From: Bacteroides sp. An322
GTDB lineage: Bacteria; Bacteroidota; Bacteroidia; Bacteroidales; Bacteroidaceae
NCBI RefSeq assembly: GCF_002161765.1
Contig: NZ_NFIN01000012.1
Coordinates: forward strand, 1-64,000
Length of the DNA: 64,000 bases
Reading direction: 5' to 3'
In this document: piece after piece, positions 51,667 through 61,608 of the stretch
Numbering within the stretch: the stretch's first letter is position 1
Layout: each line of letters starts with the position of its first letter
Translations under genes and position numbers: made by a program
Notes under the pieces: model-generated
What the model was told of the DNA's origin: nothing
Database searches by the model: none
The model's input: only the letters and a program-made list of their open reading frames with translations

Positions 51667-53847
51667 TTATTCTTCACTCATATTAGGTGTAGGAGTGACT
51701 ATTACACTGCCTGCCAAACCGTTGGCGAAACCACCGTAGGTAGGTTTGCGGTTATAGTTCAAATCCCAAAGTCCTACAGGCTCGCCGCCTCTCCAGCCCG
51801 AATCAGCCGGGCTGTCGGTCATACACCACTGCGTGATACCATACTGCTGTGCTACAGGAATGATTTCGAAGTACTTCTGGATGATGAACTGATAGAACTC
51901 AGCCATCTTCAGTTGTTGTTCGTAAGTCACATTCTCGGTCTTGATACCCGTACCGAACGCGTTTTCTATGATTCCCATATCCAATTCGGAAATCTTGATG
52001 AGTTTACCGGTAGCAGCCATCAGTTGGAACATATTCACGATAGCATCTTCCTGGGCTTTCTGGTCTGCCTCGTTCAGGATGTAGCTGACGTGCATCTGCG
52101 TGCCGATACCGTCAATCTTGGCTCCGTTTTCTTCCCACACTTCAATCCAGTGGATGAGGCTCTTCAGTTTCTGGTTGCCGTCCCACCACGATTCCAGGTT
52201 GTAATCGTTAATGAACAGTTTCAAGTCTGCTGCATTGCCTCCGTGTTCAACGAAATATTTCTCTGCCAATTGGGTTACAATAGGCACATAGTCTTCGTTT
52301 CCTAAATAGTCTTGCCAGTAGAAGTTGGTAGACGGGTCGCCGTTGGTTGCCGATTGGAGGTCGTAATAACCGTCGCCATCGTAATCGTCACCAGCAATAG
52401 CTTCATTAACTGCATCCCATGCAACAACATAACCACCACAGGCTTCCATCATGCCGTTAATCCAGTTATCCATTGCCCAGGTAAGAGTGTCTTTCTTTTC
52501 TTCGGGGGTCAAGGGTTCTGTATTGGCTGGTACTTGGATATAAAATTCCAAATCATCGATATAAATATCTCCAGCAAAGCTGCCAAAGCTAAAGATTAAG
52601 CGTGTAGCTCCTTCTCCGTTGCAAGTACAAGATTGAGTTACGTCTTGCCATTCGGTGTTGAAGTTAACCGAACCAAAATCACCGGTAGAAGCATAGTTCG
52701 AGCTGATTTGAAGTCCTGCACTGAAATTTCCAGAACCGGAACCTTTGATTTTGTAAGATACAAAGTAAGTTTCGCCAGGAGTAAACGGTGTCTCGAAATC
52801 TACTGCCATTTGGGCTGCCCATGCTTCTACAACCGAAGGATTGGTTATCTTCATAGCTGCACTTCCGTCAGGACCTGCACCTTGTACAATCTCAAAGGTA
52901 GAGTTATTACCCCAACCGCCTGGATGCTCTGTACCGGAGAAATCGTTTTGGTAAAGATACTCATTCTTTACTGATTGTGGAATTTCCATGTGTGAGACAC
53001 TCAACCATTGGATGCGTACTTCGCCTTCATAAGTTCCAGGCTGAAACACAACAAAACTGCTTTCTACCGGACAATTGGTGAAGTTCAAAGAAACTTCAGT
53101 CCATTCGTCTGTGAAATTCATTGTTTGTTCCAACAAGTTGCCCCAATTACCAAACTGTACATTCATTGAGCCGGGAGTCGTACCTTTAATATAAGCGGTT
53201 ACTTTATAATCTCCGCCAATTGTTGTTGAAATGTTATCAGCAACAAAATACTGATACCATTCTCCGGGATAATTACTAACCATGCAGCCGTCTTTAAACT
53301 CAGGCGTATATCCCATCACATAAAACGGATAACTCGTATAAGTTGAATAATCTTCCCGTTTTATTTCTACTTCAATCGGTTCTACCGGTCCTGTATCAAG
53401 CACCCTGTCCGCAATAATTCCATTCAGATACGTATTGTTCTGTTGCGAATGCCAAGCCAAGGTATGACCGTAAATAGTCATTCCTGCCTGACGTGCAGCA
53501 TCTACAAACCGAGTTACTGTAGAGAAATCCATAGAACCATCATTTGCCACACAACTGGCATATTTCATTTCATTGCCAGCAGTCATTTCATCGAAATTAT
53601 TCCGGGCAACCGTATGCACCTGTGTGCCGGCAATAAAGTCGTTTGCGCTCAATGCAATACCCAACTTAAAATCAGGATTAGTTTTGCTGCGGTCTATGTA
53701 CGTTTTCAGTGCATCGTAAGCGTTCAGATATTCATATTGCGCAATTTCTGCCGGTTTTTCCACTTGGAAATCGACAAGCTTATCATCGGCGCACGATGCT
53801 AGCATACCCATCATGGCCGCATATAAAAAATGTTTTGTGTACTTCAT
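51667..53847 (-). CDS. GH10 endo-beta-1,4-xylanase with inserted carbohydrate-binding modules
   Basis: 726 residues, lipoprotein (MMGMLASCADDK). The GH10 barrel is split: the first part (about 30-135: KLGIALSANDF, GHTLAWHSQQNN) is followed by an insert of about 300 residues made of two beta-sandwich modules (CBM4/9/22-like), then the second part with AWDAVNEAIAG (acid/base Glu near 480) and KISELDMGI (nucleophile Glu near 619). CBM insertion within GH10 is typical of the conserved xyn10 gene of Bacteroidetes xylan loci and of surface xylanases. It lies 18 bases after the DUF1735 gene. Confidence 0.93.
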   Translation of the reverse strand: MKYTKHFLYAAMMGMLASCADDKLVDFQVEKPAEIAQYEYLNAYDALKTYIDRSKTNPDFKLGIALSANDFIAGTQVHTVARNNFDEMTAGNEMKYASCVANDGSMDFSTVTRFVDAARQAGMTIYGHTLAWHSQQNNTYLNGIIADRVLDTGPVEPIEVEIKREDYSTYTSYPFYVMGYTPEFKDGCMVSNYPGEWYQYFVADNISTTIGGDYKVTAYIKGTTPGSMNVQFGNWGNLLEQTMNFTDEWTEVSLNFTNCPVESSFVVFQPGTYEGEVRIQWLSVSHMEIPQSVKNEYLYQNDFSGTEHPGGWGNNSTFEIVQGAGPDGSAAMKITNPSVVEAWAAQMAVDFETPFTPGETYFVSYKIKGSGSGNFSAGLQISSNYASTGDFGSVNFNTEWQDVTQSCTCNGEGATRLIFSFGSFAGDIYIDDLEFYIQVPANTEPLTPEEKKDTLTWAMDNWINGMMEACGGYVVAWDAVNEAIAGDDYDGDGYYDLQSATNGDPSTNFYWQDYLGNEDYVPIVTQLAEKYFVEHGGNAADLKLFINDYNLESWWDGNQKLKSLIHWIEVWEENGAKIDGIGTQMHVSYILNEADQKAQEDAIVNMFQLMAATGKLIKISELDMGIIENAFGTGIKTENVTYEQQLKMAEFYQFIIQKYFEIIPVAQQYGITQWCMTDSPADSGWRGGEPVGLWDLNYNRKPTYGGFANGLAGSVIVTPTPNMSEE

Positions 53848-53865
53848 TTACATATCCTCCCTTAC

Positions 53866-54900
53866 TTAATTAGCATTATATGTCGGGGTAAATTGTTCAC
53901 CTCCGACACCACGTGTCTGAACCACAAGCGTATCATTCGTCTGCATATTAATGTTTCCGAAATTAATGCTATAGTTCAAATGAAGCGCATCGCGTTTTTT
54001 ATTCGCCCAACTATCGGCATCTTTTACAAAGTCACCTTCACCTTTAGCCGTATAACCTTTCGTATTAGAGGTAATCGTACAATGATTGTTGTCGTCGAAT
54101 GTCAACAACAAGTCACATGTCAACTCTTCGCCTTCACCCAAATCCAATGTAACAGGGAATATGCATTGTTTCAAACCGGCAGTAGTCACCTTACATACTT
54201 CACTGTCTTCTACATATACGACACCACGGTCAATTGTTTCCGTTTCCCCGTCGCGAGTAACCCGGTCTATGCCTCGGCGCAAATAAGACGCATGCCAAGG
54301 ATTGATGAATTTCAAGCAATACAGCACGAAATCCTTGGGTTGCACATTCCAATATGCAGAATTGGTACGCACTGGTGTATCACCTTCTATCGATGGAGTT
54401 CCCGTTAAAATGCGGTCAGCATTTACCACATTCGACATTACCAACGGAATGACATACGTATTCTTCAACGAATTAGGATCGGCAAAAAAAGCATCAGTGA
54501 ACTGTACATCTACGTAGCCCCATTTGTCATTGTCTAATACAATTTGGTCTCCTCCCAATGAATAATAATCGGAAGGCATAGCCACTACCGGCGAACCGTC
54601 TTCAAAATACAGATTGTCGCAAAGTGTATTATCCACGTCAATATCTACCGAAATCCGTTTTTCGTTTTTATATACACCACCCATGGTAGCATATATCTGA
54701 CAGCGGTGTTCGTTGTCGATTGTCGTATCAAAATCTTCAGACTCACCCAATACAATGGTACGTACCGGATATTGGTAAGCGAAATATACGGAAGTGCCTC
54801 CTTCATAGTCGTCAAATGTAAAGTCTTGATTTTCACACGACGTAACTCCGAATACTAAGGCGCTTGCAACCGTTATCAATTGTAGTTTAGATAATTTCAT
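53866..54900 (-). CDS. DUF1735 surface glycan-binding lipoprotein (XusE position)
   Basis: 344 residues with lipobox VFGVTSCENQD. The N-terminal part resembles the DUF1735 immunoglobulin-like domain (YFAYQYPVRTIVLGES, RISVDIDVDNTLCDN, YVIPLVMSNV) and the C-terminal part a second beta domain (DUF5627-like). In xylan loci the gene in this place (xusE; SGBP-B) encodes a cell-surface xylan-binding protein that works with SusC/SusD. Binding is known for the group; no ligand residues can be named here. Confidence 0.82.
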   Translation of the reverse strand: MKLSKLQLITVASALVFGVTSCENQDFTFDDYEGGTSVYFAYQYPVRTIVLGESEDFDTTIDNEHRCQIYATMGGVYKNEKRISVDIDVDNTLCDNLYFEDGSPVVAMPSDYYSLGGDQIVLDNDKWGYVDVQFTDAFFADPNSLKNTYVIPLVMSNVVNADRILTGTPSIEGDTPVRTNSAYWNVQPKDFVLYCLKFINPWHASYLRRGIDRVTRDGETETIDRGVVYVEDSEVCKVTTAGLKQCIFPVTLDLGEGEELTCDLLLTFDDNNHCTITSNTKGYTAKGEGDFVKDADSWANKKRDALHLNYSINFGNINMQTNDTLVVQTRGVGGEQFTPTYNAN

Positions 54901-54935
54901 AATTACTTTTTTTTCGTTTTACATATCAAACTTGA

Positions 54936-56738
54936 TTACCATCCTGCATTTTGTTGCAGATTACTCCATTTCAACACCTCTGCATAAGGTATAGGACCGT
55001 AAGTCATATAATCGCTGTAGTTTCGTCTTTCAACATCAATGACTTCATAAGTCAATGTTCCTCCGACTTGGTCAATTTCGATACCTTTAGCAGTTTCCGT
55101 CAAATCCAATTGCCAACGACGCATATCCCAGAAGCGTTTGTTCTCAAAACAGAGTTCTATACGGCGTTCGTTACGAATCAATTCGCGCATCTGTTCCTTG
55201 CTTGCCGCACATGCTTCCAAATATGGATCACCGTTGTCGACACCTACACCAGCACGTGAACGAATGGCTTTGATAACATCGTATGCCGAATAACCATGGC
55301 TTCCTGTACCGGTTGGTCCCCATGCCTCATTAGCAGCTTCCGCATAATCCAAGAATATTTCCGTCATGCGGATACGTACCGGATAATGGAATTGGGTTGT
55401 ATTGTATTGCGGATTCGGATTACAGTCACTACGCAACAGTTTCCGCATATAATACCCCGTGCGGGTAGAAGTACTCTGCCTGCCCAAGGCATCATTATTT
55501 GTGCCGTATACGCCGGTAATGATTTGTGTGTTGCTTGTGCCGTAAGTCGCACCGTTATACAAAATGTATTCGCTCAAGCGCGGGTCACGGTTTGTATACG
55601 GGTCATTGGGATCGTATTCAGAGTCTTTGTCATCAATGGGATAACCGTTTGCCATTGGGAATGCATCCACAAGATTTTGGGTAGGGTTGATACGTCCGTT
55701 TCCATACAAGGAAGGAGGGAAATTGTCTTTTTCCTGGTTCAAGCCCAAAGCATAATCTTCTGCACTGTTATCACGGTCGCCTCTCCAAAGGATTTCAGGT
55801 GGACAAGCTCCTGACCCCAATCCATCTATTTCAGCAGTATTCATAAACCACTTGTAACCATCCTCATCCATACCGCTTACACCACCGATCCGGTCAAGAA
55901 CTACAGCTGCATAGTTTGCCGCATCTTCCCATGTCACTGTTGTACCGTCACTAAAAGCAGGACTTGCAGCTACTAACGTTATCTGAGCACGGATGGCTTC
56001 AGCGATGCGGGCAGTAATACGTCCACGCATGTGCGACCCGTTTACACGGTTATAATCACCGGCATTGGTCACGCCGATTTCCTGATACTTTTGCGGAATC
56101 TCTGCATTCGAGATGTCAGCGTAGTCTGCCGGAAGCAGTTCGATAGCCGCATTCAAGTCTTCCAACATCCAGTCTACGCATTCCTGATAAGTATTTCTCG
56201 GCAAATTATAATTCGAGTTTACATCTTCAGGTTCTTTAATAATAGGAAGTCCCAGCAATTCGCCGTCTTCAGTCCAACCTCCATGTGCCAGCATCAAGAA
56301 ATACATATTCAATGCACGCAAAGCATAAGCTTCGCCTTTCAATCTGTCTGAATACATTTGGTGTACTTTTTCATCCTCTGCCCATGCAATATCATCTACT
56401 TTCGACAAGAAAGTGTTGATGTATTGGATAGCGGCCCGGCATCCTTGCCACTTCGACATCGGGTCATTATTTGATGTCCACGAACCTGTTGCCATAGCCA
56501 GATACGTATTTGCCCGGTCGTTTGTCACAGCATCGTCTGTAGCGACATCCGAAACAGATTTCGTATCATAGGGCAATAAGGAATAGGCATACCCCAATAC
56601 GCCTTGTGCATACGAAGGGTCGTCGTACATATTATCTTCGGAACGGTTGTTCTCCAATGCCGGCTCAAACATGTCGGTACACGAAGCCAACAGCGGAATC
56701 AGAACTCCAAAAGTCAGTATGTTTTTTATTAATTTCAT
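54936..56738 (-). CDS. SusD/RagB-family glycan-binding lipoprotein (XusD position)
   Basis: 600 residues, lipobox LIPLLASCTDM (Cys20). It has the TPR-rich SusD fold: YALRALNMYFLMLAHGGW, NTYQECVDWMLEDLNAAIELLP, AANEAW and RNERRIELCFENKRFWDMRRWQ near the C-terminus, all typical. SusD sits as a lid on its SusC partner and delivers xylo-oligosaccharides. It is 34 bases downstream of its SusC and 35 upstream of the DUF1735 gene. Confidence 0.95.
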   Translation of the reverse strand: MKLIKNILTFGVLIPLLASCTDMFEPALENNRSEDNMYDDPSYAQGVLGYAYSLLPYDTKSVSDVATDDAVTNDRANTYLAMATGSWTSNNDPMSKWQGCRAAIQYINTFLSKVDDIAWAEDEKVHQMYSDRLKGEAYALRALNMYFLMLAHGGWTEDGELLGLPIIKEPEDVNSNYNLPRNTYQECVDWMLEDLNAAIELLPADYADISNAEIPQKYQEIGVTNAGDYNRVNGSHMRGRITARIAEAIRAQITLVAASPAFSDGTTVTWEDAANYAAVVLDRIGGVSGMDEDGYKWFMNTAEIDGLGSGACPPEILWRGDRDNSAEDYALGLNQEKDNFPPSLYGNGRINPTQNLVDAFPMANGYPIDDKDSEYDPNDPYTNRDPRLSEYILYNGATYGTSNTQIITGVYGTNNDALGRQSTSTRTGYYMRKLLRSDCNPNPQYNTTQFHYPVRIRMTEIFLDYAEAANEAWGPTGTGSHGYSAYDVIKAIRSRAGVGVDNGDPYLEACAASKEQMRELIRNERRIELCFENKRFWDMRRWQLDLTETAKGIEIDQVGGTLTYEVIDVERRNYSDYMTYGPIPYAEVLKWSNLQQNAGW

Positions 56739-56772
56739 GCCATTTCAATTTTTAGTGTTCATATACTTTTTA

Positions 56773-59619
56773 TCAGAATGTCACTTTCACACCCAGATTA
56801 TAGAATCGTGTCTGCGGTGCGCTTCCCACATTCATTTCCATGTGTTCGCGTTCTTTCGAGATAGTCAGCAAGTTTGAACCGCTGATATATGCCGAAAAGC
56901 CTTTTACAAACGTGTTCTGCAAGAAACGTTTCGGAAGGTCATAGGTAATCTGTATCTTAGCCAAGTCGAAACGGTTGGCTTTATACATCCAGAAGTCTGA
57001 TGTCTGGAAATTGTTTGCGCCAGTTTCAGTAGTCAAACGCGGATAAGTAGCAGTAGCGGCAGTTTCCGGAGTCCAGCGGTCACGTACTACAGCCGAATAC
57101 TTGCCGTCGCCATATACCCAATAGTAAGAACTGTTCTTCACGCCGTATGAGCCTATGCCAGCGGTACCCAAAGCAAAGAAAGTAAAGTCTTTCCATTTGG
57201 CAGTCAAGTTCAAACCGAAAGTGAAGGGCGAACCATACCAACCACCTTTACCTAAGTACACTTGGTCGTTGCTGTTAATAACGCCGTCACCGTTCTGGTC
57301 TTTGTATTTGATATCGCCCGGACGTACGGTGCCTCCGAATTGTTGTTCTGGAGAGTTTTCGATTTCTTCTTCACTTTGGAAGAATCCCAAACTTTCCAAG
57401 CCCCATATACCATCCAACGGCTTTCCTTCACGGTTTTGGTAATCCCACTCGTTCACTTCACTGCGTTTAGTAGCCTTGGTGTCGTAGTAAGTTCCAGCTA
57501 CGCCTAACGAGAAGTCCACTTCGCCGATTCGTTTATTGAAGTTCACGGCAAAATCGAAACCGATGCGGCGGTTGTTATCATTATTAATATAAGGTATAAT
57601 AGAAGCTTCCGGATAGTAAGTGAAGAAGTAATTCGGGAAATTTACTTCCGGTCTTACCACATATCCTTCCATGGAATTGATGAAGAACGAAGCGTCTGCT
57701 GTAATCATCTTGTTCCACAACGAGGTATGTACATTAGCAGAAATTTCTTTCCGTTTTACAAAAGTCAGGTCTTCGTTGGCACCTCTGACAGACATTGTAT
57801 ATTGCTCCAAACTACCGTCGTACCAGCTCCATCCGTAAGCTTGTTGCCAAACCGCTTCGTACATATAGAAATCTGTTAAGTCGATGTCTTCGTTCAGGAT
57901 GCTTCCGGATACGCTGACTGTCAAATCGTCCACCACATCCGAATCAGCCAAGAATGATTCGTTACTTAACTTCCATCCCAATGTCAGTGACGGCGAGAAA
58001 GCATTGCGGTGTCCCGGAGCTAATTTGGCTGAATGTATCAATGCACCGCCAAAATCCATGTAATATTTCTGCTTGTAGTTATATCCTACCTGCAAAGCCA
58101 AATTCGCATTGCAGACACGGTGATATTGTGCAGAAAGCGTCTGCTGATATCCCGAAGCAATCAACATCGCAGATACATTATGGTCATTAGCAAACGTGTT
58201 CTTGTAATCGAACCAGCCCGAGAAAGCAATAGTCCGGTTATCCGTACTTCCGCTGATGTTTTGTACACCCGACTTTTCGTCAGTACCTTCTTGTGTCAGT
58301 CCGACAATTATGTCTTTGCCATCCGCATTCGACCATACTGGTGTATAGATAGCATACGAGTTGTTAAATGATGTGTTATAGGAAGTTGCATAATCCACCG
58401 CAAACAACGCATGGAATGAAAGCCCCTTCAATACCTTACTCAAATCCATATTCACACCCGTATCAAATTGGAATTGACGGCTGGTGTACTTGTTGCGTCC
58501 GGCAGCGTAATAATCGGCAAAAATATTGGTCGGGTCAATCTGAGTTCCTGCCAAGAAATACTTGCCGTCAATAATGTTACCAGAAGCGTTTATCAAGTCC
58601 CAAGCTGCTGTTGCGTTCGGGTCAATATAACTCAACGGAATCAAAGGCGCAGCAAATTCCGGTCGGTTCGGACGGAAAGTTGAGGCTGCCGACCAATAAT
58701 CTCCGATAGCACTTTTCGAATCGTAGAACGTAGCGTTGGCATTGATGTAAGCGTCAATGAAGTCATTGATGTTCACATCTACGTTACCACGGATGTTCAA
58801 GCGGCTGACACTGTTGTTTTCTGCTTCGCCGAACTTGAAAAAATCCCCCTGACGGTAATAACCGATATTACTGTAAAAACGTGCTCTTTTATTTCCTCCC
58901 GAAATCTCAGCTGTTACGTCTGAACGGTTATATGCTTTCTTAATGTAATCAGACGAATAGAAATTCATATTCGGATAACGGTAAGGATTTTCTCCAGACG
59001 CATGATTATAGATATCCGTTTCGCTATACAGTGGGGAAAGTTTATCGTTCACACGCGCTTCGTTATACAAGGTCATATATTCTGCCGAACCTAAGTATTC
59101 GGGAAAACTCTTTGCTACATTAAATCCTGTATTAGCACGTACCTCCACTTTTAGTTTTTCTTCTTTACCGCGCTTGGTGGTAATCAATATAGCACCTTTC
59201 GCTGCCCGGCTTCCATACAATACGACCGCTTGCGCACTCTTTAAAAATGTAATCTGCGAGATTTCCGTCGGCAATACGTTGTTGGCATCACGAGGTACAC
59301 CATCTACCAATACCAAATAGCCGGCATTGTCACCATCCATCCCCCATAAGGAGTTACCGTTCCAACCGCCAACGTAGCCTTGCATATTGTCTAAACTATA
59401 CGTATTATAGTTCTTTTCTGTCAACTTTTCCATGTCGACAACAGAAACGCCTCCCAGCAATTCACTCTGTGCTACCTTACGGTAAGCGATCTGCACTAAC
59501 GGATCTTGTCCGTTATTCAATGAATCGGATTCATTCACTGCAACATCCTGTGCGTTTACGCATAAAGGCGAAGCTGCAAACATGGCGCATAGAATGAGTT
59601 TCGTTTGTATATATTTCAT
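56773..59619 (-). CDS. SusC/RagA TonB-dependent transporter (XusC position), short N-terminus
   Basis: 948 residues with a signal peptide (ILCAMFAASPLCVNAQ). After only about 25 residues of linker it has the TonB-box-like VQIAYRKVAQSELLGGVSVVD, then the plug (LVDGVPRDANNVLPTEISQITFLKSA, GSRAAKGAILITTKRG) and the 22-strand barrel, ending in FYNLGVKVTF. The CarboxypepD-regulatory-like domain of about 80 residues that most SusC proteins carry before the TonB box is absent. It imports oligosaccharides with its SusD partner using TonB energy. Confidence 0.95.
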   Translation of the reverse strand: MKYIQTKLILCAMFAASPLCVNAQDVAVNESDSLNNGQDPLVQIAYRKVAQSELLGGVSVVDMEKLTEKNYNTYSLDNMQGYVGGWNGNSLWGMDGDNAGYLVLVDGVPRDANNVLPTEISQITFLKSAQAVVLYGSRAAKGAILITTKRGKEEKLKVEVRANTGFNVAKSFPEYLGSAEYMTLYNEARVNDKLSPLYSETDIYNHASGENPYRYPNMNFYSSDYIKKAYNRSDVTAEISGGNKRARFYSNIGYYRQGDFFKFGEAENNSVSRLNIRGNVDVNINDFIDAYINANATFYDSKSAIGDYWSAASTFRPNRPEFAAPLIPLSYIDPNATAAWDLINASGNIIDGKYFLAGTQIDPTNIFADYYAAGRNKYTSRQFQFDTGVNMDLSKVLKGLSFHALFAVDYATSYNTSFNNSYAIYTPVWSNADGKDIIVGLTQEGTDEKSGVQNISGSTDNRTIAFSGWFDYKNTFANDHNVSAMLIASGYQQTLSAQYHRVCNANLALQVGYNYKQKYYMDFGGALIHSAKLAPGHRNAFSPSLTLGWKLSNESFLADSDVVDDLTVSVSGSILNEDIDLTDFYMYEAVWQQAYGWSWYDGSLEQYTMSVRGANEDLTFVKRKEISANVHTSLWNKMITADASFFINSMEGYVVRPEVNFPNYFFTYYPEASIIPYINNDNNRRIGFDFAVNFNKRIGEVDFSLGVAGTYYDTKATKRSEVNEWDYQNREGKPLDGIWGLESLGFFQSEEEIENSPEQQFGGTVRPGDIKYKDQNGDGVINSNDQVYLGKGGWYGSPFTFGLNLTAKWKDFTFFALGTAGIGSYGVKNSSYYWVYGDGKYSAVVRDRWTPETAATATYPRLTTETGANNFQTSDFWMYKANRFDLAKIQITYDLPKRFLQNTFVKGFSAYISGSNLLTISKEREHMEMNVGSAPQTRFYNLGVKVTF

Positions 59620-59652
59620 TGTTTCTGTCTTTAGTGTTAAACATTCGTTATA

Positions 59653-61599
59653 TTACCAACCCGGATTTTGTCCGAAATCAACATAAAGATATGTTTCATC
59701 ATCGGGCAACGGGAACCAATAATGTTTGGTACCGAACACACGGGTTAAAATCACTTCCTCCCGCCAGTTGGCAACTTCCGCATCTCTCGGATCGTTCTCT
59801 TTGAACCATTCGTCACTTTCTACCCGAGTAAATTCTTGAGAAGTCTTTACCGTATAAGGATATTCTGTCAACAATAACCAACGTTGCAAATCGTTGAAAC
59901 GGAACCCTTCGAACGAAAGTTCTACAGCGCGTTCACGACGAATTTCATCTAGGAGTTTTTCTCTGCTGGCTACGTAAGCAGCTCCTACATGCCCAGCACC
60001 ACAACGGTCACGGATTGTGTTGATTGCGTCTTCTGCTGTCTTAGAGAAATTGGATGCTTTGCCTGTAGCTCCGTTTATAGCAGCACACGCTTCCGCATAC
60101 ATCAAGTAAATATCTGCCAAACGCATATAAGGCATATAGCAATGGTAAGCACCACCCCAAGCATAGTCCTGGTCATACTCGTTACAAGTATGGGGAACTA
60201 TCTTTTGAATGAAATACCCGGTACGGCTTGCATTTGAAACAGAACGCATCACACCGTCTGTTTGAAGGTCACAATAACGCAAATATTCCTGATCAGCAGG
60301 CATCGTTGAATTGACATACTTGAACCCGTCAAATACAATATCGTGATAGAAACGAGGGTCACGGTCTTTGAACGGATGAGTCGGGTCAAATCCGGATTCC
60401 GGATCATCCAATGGAAGTCCATTAGCCATACCATACATATTTACCATATTGGCAGTCGGCTGATGAATGATGTTGTCGTGAGAAACCAAATTACCTACTT
60501 TAGGGCCAAATGTTTTCGACATATTCCAGTTACTACCATTTCCATCGCTGGAAAGGCCACGGAAAATTGCCTCTACCGAGCCAGGCATCAACCAATTCTG
60601 ACGTGTGGTATAGAAAATGTCCGAATAACAAGATGAAGCATTCGAAGCACGTGTATGATTATAAATATCACTATAGTTGAATTCAGCCAAAGCATATTGA
60701 GTCTGGCCGCTTTCTACCAATGACAACAATTCGCCGAAAGCTTCTGCTGCCTTCCGGCAATATTCCTCATCGTAATTATAGGTCTGTGTACCACCTATCT
60801 GTGCGCCGTTTTTCATTAACGGGCTGCCTGCCCATAGATAGTTCTTTCCCAAATAGCCCAATGCCATAATCTTATTGATACGCAATTGGTTCTTACCTTG
60901 TGTCTGCTTTCCGACTGTAGTATCATCCCAATCAATAGGCAACAGGTCGGCTGCCCGACGGAAGTCTTCGGCTGCTTTATCGGCACATTCCTGATAACTT
61001 AAACGCGGCAATGTCATGTCTTCCGGATTGGAAGAGTCCAATACACGGTCGATATACGGCAGTCCTCCCCAATATTGCATCAATTCAAAATGCCACCATG
61101 CCCGGAAGAAATACAACTGCCCTGCAATCAAGTCACGTTCTTCTTCGGTAGCTGCTGTCATCTTGTCCAAATTGGCAAGTCCCACATTAGCCTTACGAAT
61201 GCAATACCACGAATGCGGCCATAACGAGTGGTTAAACTTGTCGGTAGAAGTAGGATTACTGGAACTTCTATACAGCCAGCATTGGTCATTCGTTTGCCAT
61301 GCACGGAAGTTACCCAAGTCTACCTGGTGTGTCATGTGGGCATCACCTTCGGTATTGAATATCTCATCATCTCCCCAGTTCCAAGAAGCACAATAATTAC
61401 ATCTTTCCTTATCGGGAATGCAGTTATAGATTTCTTCAATGAAACCTTGGAAATTCATAAAATCCTTGAACGCTTCTTCGCTGGATACGGTAGAATCCGG
61501 TTCCTTATCCAAGTAATCTTGACAAGAAGTCAGGTTGACCGTTCCCAACAAAAAGAATGTACTGACAAACAGCCACGTTCTATATATTTTCTTTTCCAT
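59653..61599 (-). CDS. SusD/RagB-family glycan-binding lipoprotein (XusB position)
   Basis: 648 residues, lipobox LGTVNLTSCQDYLD. SusD marks: QLYFFRAWWHFELMQYWGG, SYQECADKAAEDFRRAADLLP, YLMYAEACAAIN, IRRERAVELSFEGFRFNDLQRW. It is distinctly different in sequence from the second SusD, so the two SusC/SusD pairs are old paralogues rather than a recent copy. It begins 9 bases after its SusC partner ends. Confidence 0.95.
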   Translation of the reverse strand: MEKKIYRTWLFVSTFFLLGTVNLTSCQDYLDKEPDSTVSSEEAFKDFMNFQGFIEEIYNCIPDKERCNYCASWNWGDDEIFNTEGDAHMTHQVDLGNFRAWQTNDQCWLYRSSSNPTSTDKFNHSLWPHSWYCIRKANVGLANLDKMTAATEEERDLIAGQLYFFRAWWHFELMQYWGGLPYIDRVLDSSNPEDMTLPRLSYQECADKAAEDFRRAADLLPIDWDDTTVGKQTQGKNQLRINKIMALGYLGKNYLWAGSPLMKNGAQIGGTQTYNYDEEYCRKAAEAFGELLSLVESGQTQYALAEFNYSDIYNHTRASNASSCYSDIFYTTRQNWLMPGSVEAIFRGLSSDGNGSNWNMSKTFGPKVGNLVSHDNIIHQPTANMVNMYGMANGLPLDDPESGFDPTHPFKDRDPRFYHDIVFDGFKYVNSTMPADQEYLRYCDLQTDGVMRSVSNASRTGYFIQKIVPHTCNEYDQDYAWGGAYHCYMPYMRLADIYLMYAEACAAINGATGKASNFSKTAEDAINTIRDRCGAGHVGAAYVASREKLLDEIRRERAVELSFEGFRFNDLQRWLLLTEYPYTVKTSQEFTRVESDEWFKENDPRDAEVANWREEVILTRVFGTKHYWFPLPDDETYLYVDFGQNPGW

Positions 61600-61608
61600 A
61601 TATCGCTT

